A stretch of 64,000 nucleotides of DNA, taken from assembly GCF_006716905.1 (NCBI RefSeq), contig NZ_VFPV01000003.1, forward strand, positions 372,001 to 436,000. Reading direction: 5' to 3'. The translations under genes were made by a program, and so were the position numbers. Origin of the DNA: Acidovorax temperans (GTDB lineage: Bacteria > Pseudomonadota > Gammaproteobacteria > Burkholderiales > Burkholderiaceae_C). The notes under the pieces are model-generated. The model made no database searches. It was not told where the DNA came from and saw nothing but the letters and a program-made list of their open reading frames with translations. This document shows positions 27,146 to 35,867 of this stretch, piece after piece; the first letter of the stretch is position 1, and the number at the start of each line of letters is the position of its first letter.

Positions 27146-28684
27146 TCAGGCGAAGCTGGGCAGGCATTGCGTGAGCGCTGCGGGCCATGTGGACTGCTGG
27201 GCCCAGGCGCGCATGGCTTCGATGTCGGGAGCGAGGTAACGGTCCTGCTCCAGGTAGGCCACGCGCTCGCGGATGGCGGCGAATTGCGCTTCGATGAGGG
27301 GTGAACTCTTGAGCGAGCGGTCGAACTCCATGCCTTGTGCGGCGGCCATGGCTTCGATGCCGACCATCACCGCCGCATTGCGCACCATGTCGCCCAGGCG
27401 GCGTGCACCGTAAGTGGCCATGGAGACATGGTCCTCCTGGTTGGCCGATGTGGGCAGGCTGGTCACGCTGCTGGGGTTGGCGAGGCACTGGTTCTCGGTC
27501 GCCAATGCGGCGGCGGTGACCTGGGCGATCATGAAGCCAGAGTTGACGCCGCTGTCGCGGATCAGGAACGCGGGCAAGCCCGAGAGGCCTGGGTCCAGCA
27601 GCAGCGACAGGCGGCGCTCGGAAATGGCACCGATCTCGGCCACGGCCAGCGCGATGATGTCGGCCACAAAGGCCACGGGCTCGGCGTGGAAGTTGCCGCC
27701 GGAAATCACATCGCCGTTGTCGAACACCAGAGGGTTGTCCGACGCGGCATTGGCCTCGATGGTCAACACGCGCGCCGCGTGGTGCAGGTTATCCAGGCAC
27801 GCACCCATCACCTGCGGCACGCAGCGGATCGAATAAGGGTCTTGCACGCGGCCACAGTTGGGGTGCGAGGGGTCGATGGCGCTGCCGTCCAGCAGCGCGC
27901 GCACAGCGGCGGCCACTGCGATCTGCCCGGCCTGGCCGCGTGCCTCATGGATGCGCGCGTCAAACGGCTTGACCGAGCCCTTGATGGCTTCGAGCGACAG
28001 GCAGCCTGCGACCAGCGCGGCAGCAAACACGCTCTCGGCGCCGAACAACCCGGCCAGCGCCAGCGAGGTGGACACCTGCGTGCCGTTGAGCAGCGCCAGC
28101 CCTTCCTTGGGGCCCAGCACAAACGGTTGCATGCCGATGGAACGCATGGCCTCGGCACCGGGCACCACCTTGCCATCTACCTTGGCCTGACCTTCCCCAA
28201 TCAGCACGCAGGCCATGTGCGCCAGCGGCGCCAAGTCGCCGGATGCCCCCACCGAGCCCTTGGCCGGGATCACCGGCAGCACGTTGGCGTTGGCCAGGGC
28301 CAGCAGCGCATCCACCAGCTCGGGCCGCACGCCCGAGTGGCCGCGCGCCAGGCTCACGGACTTGGTCGCGAGGATGAGGCGCACCACGTCATCAGGCAGC
28401 GGGTCGCCCGTGCCCACGCTGTGCGACAGCACCAGGTTGCGCTGCAGTTCAGCCAGGCGGTCGTGCGCAATCTTGGTGCTGGCCAGCTTGCCAAAGCCGG
28501 TGTTGATGCCATAGACCACCTGGTCTTCATCAACGATGCGCTGCACCGTGGCCAGGGACTTTTGCAAACCCGCGCGGGCCGAAGCATCCAGCACCAGCTG
28601 CACGGGGCCGGCGTGGATGCGGCGCAGCTCGGCCAGCGTGACGCGGCCGGGGTGCAGGGTGATGGGCGATGCGTTGTGTGTCAT
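27146..28684 (-). CDS. hutH: Histidine ammonia-lyase (HutH)
   Basis: 512 residues. Converts histidine to urocanate and ammonia. The A147-S148-G149 tripeptide in [15 protein letters not shown] forms the MIO cofactor; [12 protein letters not shown] and the C-terminal [20 protein letters not shown] are canonical. Start ATG at 28684; an open frame runs 261 bases upstream but passes through the HutC operator and is not coding. First gene after hutC; the operator at 28695-28707 is 11 bases upstream of the start. Confidence 0.97.
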   Translation of the reverse strand: MTHNASPITLHPGRVTLAELRRIHAGPVQLVLDASARAGLQKSLATVQRIVDEDQVVYGINTGFGKLASTKIAHDRLAELQRNLVLSHSVGTGDPLPDDVVRLILATKSVSLARGHSGVRPELVDALLALANANVLPVIPAKGSVGASGDLAPLAHMACVLIGEGQAKVDGKVVPGAEAMRSIGMQPFVLGPKEGLALLNGTQVSTSLALAGLFGAESVFAAALVAGCLSLEAIKGSVKPFDARIHEARGQAGQIAVAAAVRALLDGSAIDPSHPNCGRVQDPYSIRCVPQVMGACLDNLHHAARVLTIEANAASDNPLVFDNGDVISGGNFHAEPVAFVADIIALAVAEIGAISERRLSLLLDPGLSGLPAFLIRDSGVNSGFMIAQVTAAALATENQCLANPSSVTSLPTSANQEDHVSMATYGARRLGDMVRNAAVMVGIEAMAAAQGMEFDRSLKSSPLIEAQFAAIRERVAYLEQDRYLAPDIEAMRAWAQQSTWPAALTQCLPSFA

Positions 28685-28694
28685 GGCGTTGGTC

Positions 28695-28707
28695 CTGTAT
28701 ATACAAG
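28695..28707. promoter_or_regulatory. HutC-type operator in front of hutH
   Basis: CTGTATATACAAG, with the ten-base core TGTATATACA a perfect palindrome; a second TTGTAC half-site lies nine bases further upstream (28711-28716). This matches the known recognition pattern of HutC repressors, which release DNA when urocanate binds. Confidence 0.8.
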
Positions 28708-28748
28708 TAGGTACAAGCAAAAAAATTCTGTGCTTTTGGCAAAAACTT

Positions 28749-29573
28749 TTAACCAGCGACGGGGTTGCCGTCGGCGCGGAAACGGCTGCCCAGGCGGTAG
28801 CGGGTGGCGGGGTGCAGGCAGCGCACCACGGTGATCGGCACGCCGCGCGACCAGGTACGGCGGGTGAGCAACAGGCAGGGCTCCTGCGGAGACATCTCCA
28901 GCAGCGCGGCCTGCTCGGCGGTGGGCATGACGGCATCGACCACATGCTCGATCTGGTCGAAGGGCACGTTGCGCACCAGGTATTCGGAGGGCTGCAGTTG
29001 CGTGAAGTCCTGCGCGGCGAACTGGGGCACCTGGCGTGGGTTGACGTGGCGGTCTTCCAGTTGCACGGGCAGGCCGTCTTCGCGGTGGATGCACAGCGAG
29101 TGGAACACCGACTCGCCCGTGCGCAGGTCCAGAGCGGCGGCCACCTCCAGCGTGGCAGAGGTGCGCTCCACCGTCAGCACATCGCAGCGATAGTCGTGCC
29201 CGCGCTGGCGGATCTCGCTCGCCAGGTTGGCAATCTGCAGCAGCGTGGATTGGGGCTTGTCTTCGGCCACGAAGCTGCCCACACCGGCCACGCGCACGAT
29301 GCGCCCCTGCTCCACCAGCTCGCGCAGTGCGCGGTTCACCGTCATGCGCGAGATGCCGAACTGGGTGACCAGTTCGCTCTCGGACGGCAGGCGGTCGCCC
29401 GCGCGCCAGATGCCTTCCTGGATCTTGCGCGCAATGTGGTCCTTGACCTGCTCGTACAGCGCCATGGCCTGCGCGGGCGCAGCCGCAGAGGCCACGGCCA
29501 CGGCCACGGCCTTGGCAGGCGTGGCGCTGCGCGGTGCAGCGGCGGTGGTGCGGCGGGATGGACGTGCGCTCAT
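28749..29573 (-). CDS. hutC: Histidine-utilisation repressor HutC (GntR/UTRA)
   Basis: 274 residues. After an Ala-rich leader of about 35 residues comes a GntR-type winged helix ([48 protein letters not shown], about 39-86; key part [20 protein letters not shown]), then a UTRA ligand domain (about 125-265). HutC represses hut genes and is induced by urocanate. The Ala-rich leader is unusual; later in-frame methionine MALYEQVK (residue 37) would give a standard ~238-residue protein. Lies 30 bases after the upstream ABC ATPase gene, so transporter and repressor probably share a message. Confidence 0.93.
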   Translation of the reverse strand: MSARPSRRTTAAAPRSATPAKAVAVAVASAAAPAQAMALYEQVKDHIARKIQEGIWRAGDRLPSESELVTQFGISRMTVNRALRELVEQGRIVRVAGVGSFVAEDKPQSTLLQIANLASEIRQRGHDYRCDVLTVERTSATLEVAAALDLRTGESVFHSLCIHREDGLPVQLEDRHVNPRQVPQFAAQDFTQLQPSEYLVRNVPFDQIEHVVDAVMPTAEQAALLEMSPQEPCLLLTRRTWSRGVPITVVRCLHPATRYRLGSRFRADGNPVAG

Positions 29574-29603
29574 GGGTGGATGCCGGGTGGGTTCAGGTTC
29601 AGA

Positions 29604-30383
29604 TCAGTGCAGGTCCGCCGCCATGGATTCGGCGCGGATCTCTTCGGTGAGGCGCGCTTTGAGGTCCATGAACTCGGGGCTGGTCTTGATCGTGTAGTGG
29701 CGCGGGTGCGGCAAGTCCACCGCCAGCTCGGTCTTGATGCGGCCGGGCCGGGCGCTGAACACGGCCACGCGGTTGGCCATGAAGATGGCTTCGTCGATGT
29801 CGTGGGTCACGAACAGCACCGTCTTGCGCTCGGCCTCCCAGATGCCCAGCAGCAGCTCTTGCATGAGCACGCGGGTCTGGTTGTCCAGCGCGCCAAAGGG
29901 CTCGTCCATCAGCAAAATCTTGGGGTCGTTGGCCAGGGCGCGCGCGATGGCGGTGCGCTGCTGCATGCCACCCGACAGCTGCTTGGGAAAGTGCTGCTCG
30001 AAGCCGCGCAGGCCTACCTTGGCGATGAAGTACGCGGCGCGCTCTTTTTGCTGCGCCTCGGGCATACCCCGCTCGCGCAGGCCAAAGCGAATGTTCTGCT
30101 CGATGGTGAGCCAGGGGAACAGCGTGTAGCTCTGGAACACCATGCCCCGGTCTGCGCCCGGGCCTTCCACTGGCACGCCGTCCAGCAGCACCCGGCCGCT
30201 GGTGGCGTGGTCCAGGCCCGCGACGATGCGCAGCAGCGTGGACTTGCCGCAGCCCGAGGGGCCAAGGATGGTGACAAAGTCGTTGTCACGCACTTCAAAA
30301 TCGACGGGCAGCAGGGCCTGCGTGCGCTGGCCCTTGTGCCCTTCAAAGATGCGCGAGACGGCTTGAATGGATACGCTGCTCAT
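29604..30383 (-). CDS. NitT/TauT-type ABC transporter ATP-binding protein
   Basis: 259 residues. Resembles SsuB/TauB ATPases: Walker A LGPSGCGKSTLLRIVAGLD, RGMVFQSYTLFPWLTIEQN, signature LSGGMQQRTAIARALA, Walker B ILLMDEPFGALDNQTR, switch FVTHDIDEAIFMANRV. The ATG at 30383 overlaps the permease stop; the longer open frame upstream is a shadow of the permease. The ligand should be a small polar molecule; the hut setting suggests histidine, urocanate or a related imidazole. Confidence 0.93.
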   Translation of the reverse strand: MSSVSIQAVSRIFEGHKGQRTQALLPVDFEVRDNDFVTILGPSGCGKSTLLRIVAGLDHATSGRVLLDGVPVEGPGADRGMVFQSYTLFPWLTIEQNIRFGLRERGMPEAQQKERAAYFIAKVGLRGFEQHFPKQLSGGMQQRTAIARALANDPKILLMDEPFGALDNQTRVLMQELLLGIWEAERKTVLFVTHDIDEAIFMANRVAVFSARPGRIKTELAVDLPHPRHYTIKTSPEFMDLKARLTEEIRAESMAADLH

Positions 30384-31216
30384 CGTACAAAACTCCAGGC
30401 AAACAGACGGTGGTTGAGCGCCTTGAAGGCGAAGTCGGACACCAGCCCGATGAGGCCGATGATGATGATGCCGAAGATGATCTGGCCGGTGTTGAGCAGC
30501 GACTGGCTGTCGGTGATCATGTGGCCGATGCCGCTGGACGAGCCGATCAGCTCGGCCACGATCACATAGGTCCAGGCCCAGCCCAGCACCAGGCGCAGGG
30601 TCTCGGCGATCTCGGGCGCTGCGCCGGGGATCAGCACCCGTGTGACGATGCCCTTGTGGCCCGCACCCAATGTGTATGCAGCTTCCACCAAGTCGCGCCG
30701 CGCACCGCCCACGGTGACGGCCACCATCAGCGTGATCTGGAAGACCGAGCCGATGAAGATGACGAGGATTTTCTGCGCCTCGCCAATGCCCGCCCACAGG
30801 ATCAGGAGTGGAATGAAGGCCGAGGCCGGCAGGTAGCGGCAGAACGAAATGAAGGGCTCGAAGAACGCCTCGACCCCCTTGTACGCGCCCATCGCAATGC
30901 CCAGCGGTACGGCAATGACCGCTGCCAGGATGAAGCCACCGACCACACGCCAGATGGTCATGCCGATGTCTTTGACGAAGCCGTACTCGGTGAACAGCAG
31001 CCAGCCTTCCTTCACCATGGTGACGGGGCTAGCCAGGAAGGTGGGCGACACGAAGCCGCCCAAGGTGAAGAACGCCCACACCGCCACGAACAGGGCGAAA
31101 AAGGCCAGCCCCAGCATCCAGCGGGATCGGCTGCTCACAGGCTCCAGCGGGGCGAGCGAGCGCCGACGCACGGTGGCCTTTGGCTCAGAAACGAAAAGGG
31201 GTTGCACGGCGGACAT
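30380..31216 (-). CDS. NitT/TauT-type ABC transporter permease
   Basis: 278 residues, six membrane segments (BPD_transp_1). Characteristic RYLPASAFIPLLILWAGIGEAQKI (in part: LPASAFIPLLILWAGIGE) followed by EAAYTLGAGHKGIVTRVLIPGAAPEI, the EAA coupling loop. Four-base overlap with the ATPase gene. Forms the channel of the importer whose binding protein is encoded upstream. Confidence 0.93.
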   Translation of the reverse strand: MSAVQPLFVSEPKATVRRRSLAPLEPVSSRSRWMLGLAFFALFVAVWAFFTLGGFVSPTFLASPVTMVKEGWLLFTEYGFVKDIGMTIWRVVGGFILAAVIAVPLGIAMGAYKGVEAFFEPFISFCRYLPASAFIPLLILWAGIGEAQKILVIFIGSVFQITLMVAVTVGGARRDLVEAAYTLGAGHKGIVTRVLIPGAAPEIAETLRLVLGWAWTYVIVAELIGSSSGIGHMITDSQSLLNTGQIIFGIIIIGLIGLVSDFAFKALNHRLFAWSFVR

Positions 31217-31238
31217 GGAGCTCTCTTCTTCCGTCTAT

Positions 31239-32207
31239 TTACTTGATGAAGCTGGCGTCAAAGGTGACGTTCAGGTCTTCAGGCGCCTTGCGGATGATGC
31301 CGGCCTCCAGCAGGATGGCCGTGGCGTCCTTCATGAAACTGGTCAGCTCGCCCGCAAAGAACTTCTGGTTGGCAGCCTTGTCCTGCCAGCGCAGGAAGGA
31401 CGACGACTTGGCGAACTGCTCGCCCGTCTGCTTGACGGCGGCGCCCATGATCTCGTTGGACTTGGTCGGGTCGGCCTTGATCATGTCCAACGCCTGGAAA
31501 TACGAATTGGCGAGTGCCTGCGCGGCCTTGCCGTTGGCCTTGAGCCAGGTGGGGTCGCAACCCACGGTGTCCATCACCATGGGGTAGTCGAGAGTGGTGG
31601 CCAAAATCTTGCCCGACGCAGGGTTGTCGCGCACGGTGGAGAGATACGGCTCGTACGTCATGGCAGCGTCGTTCTGCCCAGCCACAAAGGCCTGCGCGGC
31701 CGCCTGGGGCGACAGCGTGGTGGTCTTCACATCCTTGAGGCTCATGCCGTTCTTGCTCAGCATCCAGGCCAGGCCGAAATAAGGGGCGGTGCCGGGCGCA
31801 TCCACGCCGATGGTCTTGCCATTGAGGTCTGCAAAGCTGTTGATGTTGCCGCGCACCGCGATGCCGTCGGCGCCGTAGGACTTGTCCATCTGGAAGATCT
31901 GCACGATGGGCACGCCATTGGCATTCCAGGCCACATGGGTCTCCACGGTGGTGGCAGCGCACTGGATGGACTTGGAGGCAAGGGCCAGGTGGCGGTCCTT
32001 CTGCGGGATCATCTTGATCTCCACATCCAGGCCGTTCTTCTTGAAGATGCCCGCCTTGTCGGCCAGCGTGAGCGGTGCGAAACCTGTCCAGCCGGACATG
32101 CCCAACACGATCTTGGTGTTTTGCGCCTGCGCGGGCGTGGCCACAGCCAGGACACAAGCAGCGGCCGCAGCCAGCGTTGCCATCTTTACAACCGATCCAG
32201 TCATCAT
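31239..32207 (-). CDS. NitT/TauT-type periplasmic substrate-binding protein
   Basis: 322 residues. Signal peptide ending VATPAQAQN (about residue 29). NMT1/SsuA-like body: KIVLGMSGWTGFAPLTLADKAGIFKKNGLDVEIK (in part: WTGFAPLTLADKAGIFKKNG), MVMDTVGCDPTWLKAN. Two adjacent ATGs (32207, 32204) follow CAGGAG. First gene of a predicted transcript binding protein-permease-ATPase-hutC-hutH-hutU. A HutC-like palindrome lies about 90 bases upstream, tying its expression to histidine availability. Confidence 0.92.
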   Translation of the reverse strand: MMTGSVVKMATLAAAAACVLAVATPAQAQNTKIVLGMSGWTGFAPLTLADKAGIFKKNGLDVEIKMIPQKDRHLALASKSIQCAATTVETHVAWNANGVPIVQIFQMDKSYGADGIAVRGNINSFADLNGKTIGVDAPGTAPYFGLAWMLSKNGMSLKDVKTTTLSPQAAAQAFVAGQNDAAMTYEPYLSTVRDNPASGKILATTLDYPMVMDTVGCDPTWLKANGKAAQALANSYFQALDMIKADPTKSNEIMGAAVKQTGEQFAKSSSFLRWQDKAANQKFFAGELTSFMKDATAILLEAGIIRKAPEDLNVTFDASFIK

Positions 32208-32296
32208 CTGCTCCTGTTCGAAAAAAGAATTCGTCGTCGCCCACGCGTGGCCAGGACACCCCAGCAACACCGCGCCATGATGACATTGCGGAAACA

Positions 32297-32310
32297 CCTG
32301 TCTATACAGG
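32297..32310. promoter_or_regulatory. HutC-like operator upstream of the NitT/TauT-type importer
   Basis: CCTGTCTATACAGG: a near-perfect palindrome differing by one base pair from the hutH operator core (TGTATATACA). Its position 90 bases before the first transporter gene fits a promoter operator. Confidence 0.65.
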
Positions 32311-32409
32311 GTAATCACCAACGAACCACGGCCAAGTGGGAGCGAACAGAACAGCAAGAACGAGGCCAGCCCAAACAGAGGGCCATGCCCCCAGACCACG
32401 AATCAGCAA

Positions 32410-32473
32410 TGCTATTTATTTGATAGCTTGCAGCGCTTATTCAGCGTGCGTTAGCGGCACTTTTTACGTAAAT
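32410..32473 (+). repeat. Dispersed repeat, copy upstream of the importer genes
   Basis: GCTAT-ttaTTTG-ATAGCT, GCAGCGCTTATTCAGCG, TTAGCGGCACTTTTTACGTAAAT. Lies between the promoter region of the importer and the histidine-kinase remnant. The 350-base gene-free stretch 32208-32559 otherwise contains only the HutC-like site. Confidence 0.85.
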
Positions 32474-32559
32474 CTCTAACAAACGTAGATATCAACTTGC
32501 ACCATATAAGTGCAACCTGGGCCTGCAGAAAATGGGCCGCCTACGCATCACTGCGGCAC

Positions 32560-32899
32560 ACCGCCCGCTGCGCCCGTCAGAAAGCGGTGCCAGGCAACAC
32601 CGCCTCGACCAGCAGGCCCCGGCCAGCATTGGCGATGTGCAGCGCAGCTGCAAGGGTTGGCCAGCAGGGTCGCTCTGGCGCGAAGCGTTGTCCAGCAAGT
32701 TGCGCAGTAGCCTGGTGCGCGAACGATCCAGCGTGAGCAGCGGCAGGCTTTGTCCCTCGTCCGCCCCACCCTTTTGGCGACAACACTTCAGGTGCACCTG
32801 CGGCGCAGCCCCATGGCGCAAGGCCAGCTCATCCATCACTTGTTGCACCAGCCAGCGCAGCTCGGTGATTTCGCTGGTCTGCGCTGCGTGGTAGCTAGC
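32560..32899 (-). pseudogene. Remnant of a sensor histidine kinase C-terminal region
   Basis: One frame reads SEITELRWLVQQVMDELALR, then LPLLTLDRSRTRLLRNLLDNAS, which matches the end of a dimerisation domain and the N box of a histidine-kinase ATPase domain. After about 32645 the matching sequence (LHIANAGRGLLVEA, PGTAF) continues in another frame, and the D/F/G boxes and gene start are missing. It abuts the 3' end of the HD-GYP gene. This is a decayed fragment, not a working kinase. Confidence 0.65.
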
Positions 32900-34163
32900 C
32901 CCCCATGGCCAGCGAGTCGCACAGGTCTTGCAACTGCTGCGCCTGCGGTGCTGGAAGCGTGCCCGCACGCAGCAAAGCGGCGCGCTGCACGCCTCGCAAG
33001 CGAAAGTAGAGCTCGTCTTCCAGTGCCTCCACCTCCGCCGCATCTGCGCTGAGCAGGGCCGATGGGTTCCACAAACCGCTCTCGTTCCAGCCGGTGCGCA
33101 GTCGTCCCAACAAAAATTCTGCAAGCTCCAGCGCCTGCTGCAACGCAGGCAACTGGGCCTGCGCTGCCAAAGCACTCACCCGGCTTTCTGCTGACGCCAG
33201 CACCTCACTCAAGGCAGCCAGTCGCTGCTGAATGTCTTCAGGCTCCATCACTGCCGATTGGGGTGGCTGTGCGCTGGCCGCCTGGGTGATTTTTCCGACC
33301 CAGACCAAATCGAATTCTCCGGGAACCGCACGCAACGCCACACTGGCGTGCAGCAGGTGGCTGTAGGGGCTGCGCAGCGCGTGGAGGGTGGCCTCCGTCA
33401 CCGCCAACAGACGGCCCTGCGTGGACATCTGCCCCCCAGCCAACGCATTGGGGTAGCCCGACTGGTCCAGCCGCTCGTGATGCTCTGCCACAGCCCTGGC
33501 CACGTCGGCGGGATAGTTGGTCAACTGCGCCAAGAGCAGCGACCCCACATGCGGATGCACCACCAGCTGCTGGTAACTGGCAAAGTCCAGATCCCGGTCG
33601 GCCTCGGCTTCGCCGTGCTCCGGGCCGATGTACATCTCGCCCACATCGTGCAACAGACCGCAGAGCAACGCCAGGCGCACCGCGGCGTCGTCTCCACCTC
33701 CTGCAGCCATCAGAGCCCCGTTCAGAGCCATTGCGGCCACAGCATGAGCGTAGTGTTCAGGCCGCGCGGTCTGCGCGGCGGTGAGCAAAAGCTGGGCTAC
33801 AGGGTGCAGAGTCAGCCCTTTGATCAAGCTGGCCAAACGCTGGGCATGGGGTTGCAGCAAAGGGAGCAGCGCGGAGCCGCCGCCCAGCAATTCTTCGAAC
33901 GCAAGCGCCAGGCTCGCGGCGCTGACGCCATCTTCCGCCACCAAACTGGTTTCCAGCGGCTGACGCAACTCACGGTCCAGCAGCTTGCGTTGCAGCGAGG
34001 TGGACACAGGCTGGTTGCCAGCCCAAAGCTTTACGCCGGAAATGTCGTAGATGTCGGTGGCGGAAATGATCCGGCGGGTTTCGCTCGCCTCCAAAATGGT
34101 GGCCAGAGCGTGGGGGTTGGCTTTACCGAAAGCACTTCGGTCAGAGGCGGTAGGTGGCGTCAT
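32895..34163 (-). CDS. HD-GYP domain protein (predicted c-di-GMP phosphodiesterase)
   Basis: 422 residues, cytoplasmic. The central region holds LLCGLLHDVGEMYIGPEHGE (HD pair, about 196-215), HPHVGSLLLAQL and AVAEHHERLDQSGYPNALAGG, the HHExxD-GYP signature with Gln in place of the usual Gly. N-terminal ~150 residues and a C-terminal helical/coiled region (AALSEVLASAESRVSALAAQAQL onwards, about 310-400) have no recognised domain. Such proteins hydrolyse cyclic di-GMP to GMP and influence motility or biofilm. ATG at 34163 with GGGGGA upstream; a longer frame to 34472 lacks features. Confidence 0.82.
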   Translation of the reverse strand: MTPPTASDRSAFGKANPHALATILEASETRRIISATDIYDISGVKLWAGNQPVSTSLQRKLLDRELRQPLETSLVAEDGVSAASLALAFEELLGGGSALLPLLQPHAQRLASLIKGLTLHPVAQLLLTAAQTARPEHYAHAVAAMALNGALMAAGGGDDAAVRLALLCGLLHDVGEMYIGPEHGEAEADRDLDFASYQQLVVHPHVGSLLLAQLTNYPADVARAVAEHHERLDQSGYPNALAGGQMSTQGRLLAVTEATLHALRSPYSHLLHASVALRAVPGEFDLVWVGKITQAASAQPPQSAVMEPEDIQQRLAALSEVLASAESRVSALAAQAQLPALQQALELAEFLLGRLRTGWNESGLWNPSALLSADAAEVEALEDELYFRLRGVQRAALLRAGTLPAPQAQQLQDLCDSLAMGG

Positions 34164-34565
34164 CGTGTGTCCCCCAGAAACGTGATGGCTGATTATGAGC
34201 CGCGCACTCCCAAAAGTACCACCCTGGTTTGCCACGGGCGGGGCGATAGCGCGTGAGGCCCCTGAGAGAAATCTGAAATTGGTCATGAAAGACGGCAAGA
34301 TCTGCAAGAACACGCTATGAACGTCTTCAAACAAGCCCACACAGGGTCCGGCGCGCATTTTGGTGGCCTTGTACAGATCGCCCTGGTGCTTGGTCGCGGG
34401 CGAGGGAACACCGTTGCTCATATCACGGCCCTTACGCCTCAAATTCACCGTAGGTTGGGGTCGGCGGTCCACAAGATGGCATACGTCCTGGCTTCAATAT
34501 CCCAAGTACTGGGATGACGGGATGCTGTCGATACCGCCTCAATGCGCAGATGGGGATCCAAACGA
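34164..34565. other. Gene-free region upstream of the HD-GYP gene
   Basis: About 400 bases between the HD-GYP start and the tRNA-Ser terminator. I see no protein-like frame, repeat or clear promoter. It must hold the HD-GYP promoter. Confidence 0.35.
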
Positions 34566-34599
34566 AAAAGCCCTGAACAACTTTGTTGCTCAGGGCTTA
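34566..34599 (-). terminator. Terminator after tRNA-Ser
   Basis: Minus strand: AAGCCCTGA-G-CAAC, loop AAA, GTTG-T-TCAGGGCTT, then TTT. Immediately downstream of the tRNA. Confidence 0.88.
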
Positions 34600-34602
34600 T
34601 CT

Positions 34603-34695
34603 TGGCGGAAACGGAGGGATTCGAACCCTCGATGAGGCTCTACACCCCATACTCCCTTAGCAGGGGAGCACCTTCGGCCACTCGGTCACGTTTCC
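34603..34695 (-). tRNA. tRNA-Ser (anticodon GCU)
   Basis: 93 bases with encoded CCA. Acceptor GGAAACG / CGTTTCC, anticodon stem-loop CTCCC-CTGCTAA-GGGAG, long variable arm as expected for serine tRNA, T-loop TTCGAAT. Anticodon GCT reads AGC/AGU. Confidence 0.97.
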
Positions 34696-34760
34696 AATCC
34701 CGCTATTATGCCTCATTTTTGAGGCTTTCTAGGAAAACCTGGAGGCTTGCCGGAGAGGTT

Positions 34761-35711
34761 TCAGGCCGCACTCCATTCAAGTACAGCCCCTTGCCTCAGC
34801 GCAAAGCCACGCCCCACTTTCAGCCGCAAACGGTGTCCTCGGGTCGTGCACGCAGCTATCTGATCCAGCAGCTCCGCCAGCTGGGCGGCGGATGGGGTGG
34901 TTTGGTGATGGATCCGCAGCCAGTAGCGCAAGACGTTGGCCTGCCTTGAGCGGGTCAGCGTCTGTAGGCGCTGTATCGTGGGAGGCAAGCCCGTGGCAGC
35001 GAGGTCTTGCTCTGCGATCTCTTGCAGCAACTCGTCTGCCTGGGCTGCGTTGGCCGCGGTTCGCCCAAACGTTTCCCGATACGAGGGGAAAACTGCCTGA
35101 AGCGCTGGCAATAGCTGGGCGCGAATGCGATTGCGGGTGAAACGCTGGTCTGTGTTGCTGGGGTCTTCTATCCATGCATGCCCACCTTGGCGTAACCAGT
35201 CGCGCACGTCATGACTGGATACCTGGAGCAGTGGCCTGCACCAAACGCGCCCTTGCCGTTGCCAGTGGGCGGGCATGGCTGCGATGCCGGCGACCCCTGA
35301 GCCGCGCGACAAGGCAAGGAGCATGGTTTCCACCTGATCGTCTGCATGCTGCGCCAGCGCTACAGTCTTGATAGCAGCTAGCGCAGGCTCAGAGGCCAGT
35401 GCAGCATCAAATGCCTGATAGCGCGCCTGGCGTGCAGCATCTTCCGGGCTCTGGCCGCTGGCGTGGCGGCCGTCCACACGCTGTACGAACAAGGGAACAC
35501 CGAGAGCGTTGCACAGCTGCACGCAATGCCGCTCGAAAGACACTGCCGCCGCTTGCAGGCCATGGTTCACATGGATGGCGCTGACTTGTCCCGGGTACTT
35601 TCGTGACGCAGCGAACAACAGCGCCGTGGAGTCTGCGCCCCCACTGAGCCCCACCGCCAAAGGTAGCTTGGGCGAAAACGCCGCCATAGCGGCATCCACG
35701 GAGATGGTCAT
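34761..35711 (-). CDS. tilS: tRNA(Ile)-lysidine synthase
   Basis: 316 residues. Modifies C34 of the CAU-anticodon isoleucine tRNA to lysidine, making it read AUA; essential. PP-loop SGGADS at residues 23-28, HVNHGLQ, ARQARYQAF, AQHADDQVETMLL and RGSG are conserved; the C-terminal domain is shorter than in E. coli. ATG at 35711 precedes the family start; a longer frame reaches 35762. A stretch near 35370-35410 resembles part of the dispersed repeat in coding sequence. Follows accA after a terminator. Confidence 0.95.
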   Translation of the reverse strand: MTISVDAAMAAFSPKLPLAVGLSGGADSTALLFAASRKYPGQVSAIHVNHGLQAAAVSFERHCVQLCNALGVPLFVQRVDGRHASGQSPEDAARQARYQAFDAALASEPALAAIKTVALAQHADDQVETMLLALSRGSGVAGIAAMPAHWQRQGRVWCRPLLQVSSHDVRDWLRQGGHAWIEDPSNTDQRFTRNRIRAQLLPALQAVFPSYRETFGRTAANAAQADELLQEIAEQDLAATGLPPTIQRLQTLTRSRQANVLRYWLRIHHQTTPSAAQLAELLDQIAACTTRGHRLRLKVGRGFALRQGAVLEWSAA

Positions 35712-35796
35712 GCCCAGACCTCCGCATGCCCTGCCCCGCACTGGCACCATTGAACAAACCACCGAAGGCGAGAGAGAAGCCCAGCCATCGGCACAA

Positions 35797-35825
35797 ATGC
35801 AAAAGCCCCATCCGGGGCCTTTGCA
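35797..35825 (-). terminator. Terminator between accA and tilS
   Basis: Minus strand: GCAAAGGCCCC, loop GGAT, GGGGCTTTTGC. GC stem flanked by A/T arms; T-run short, so moderate strength. Confidence 0.65.
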
Positions 35826-35867
35826 GCGGTGCTACGTAGCGCGAAACTCGCGGCCACAGTCAGGCGT

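Noticed and set aside
32492-33175. A functional 227-residue protein over the kinase remnant
   Set aside because: Only the middle of the frame has kinase similarity, the matching sequence then changes frame, and the first ~90 codons are out-of-frame HD-GYP sequence.
34603-34695. Integration site of a mobile island at tRNA-Ser
   Set aside because: No integrase gene and no direct repeat of the tRNA 3' end found in the window.
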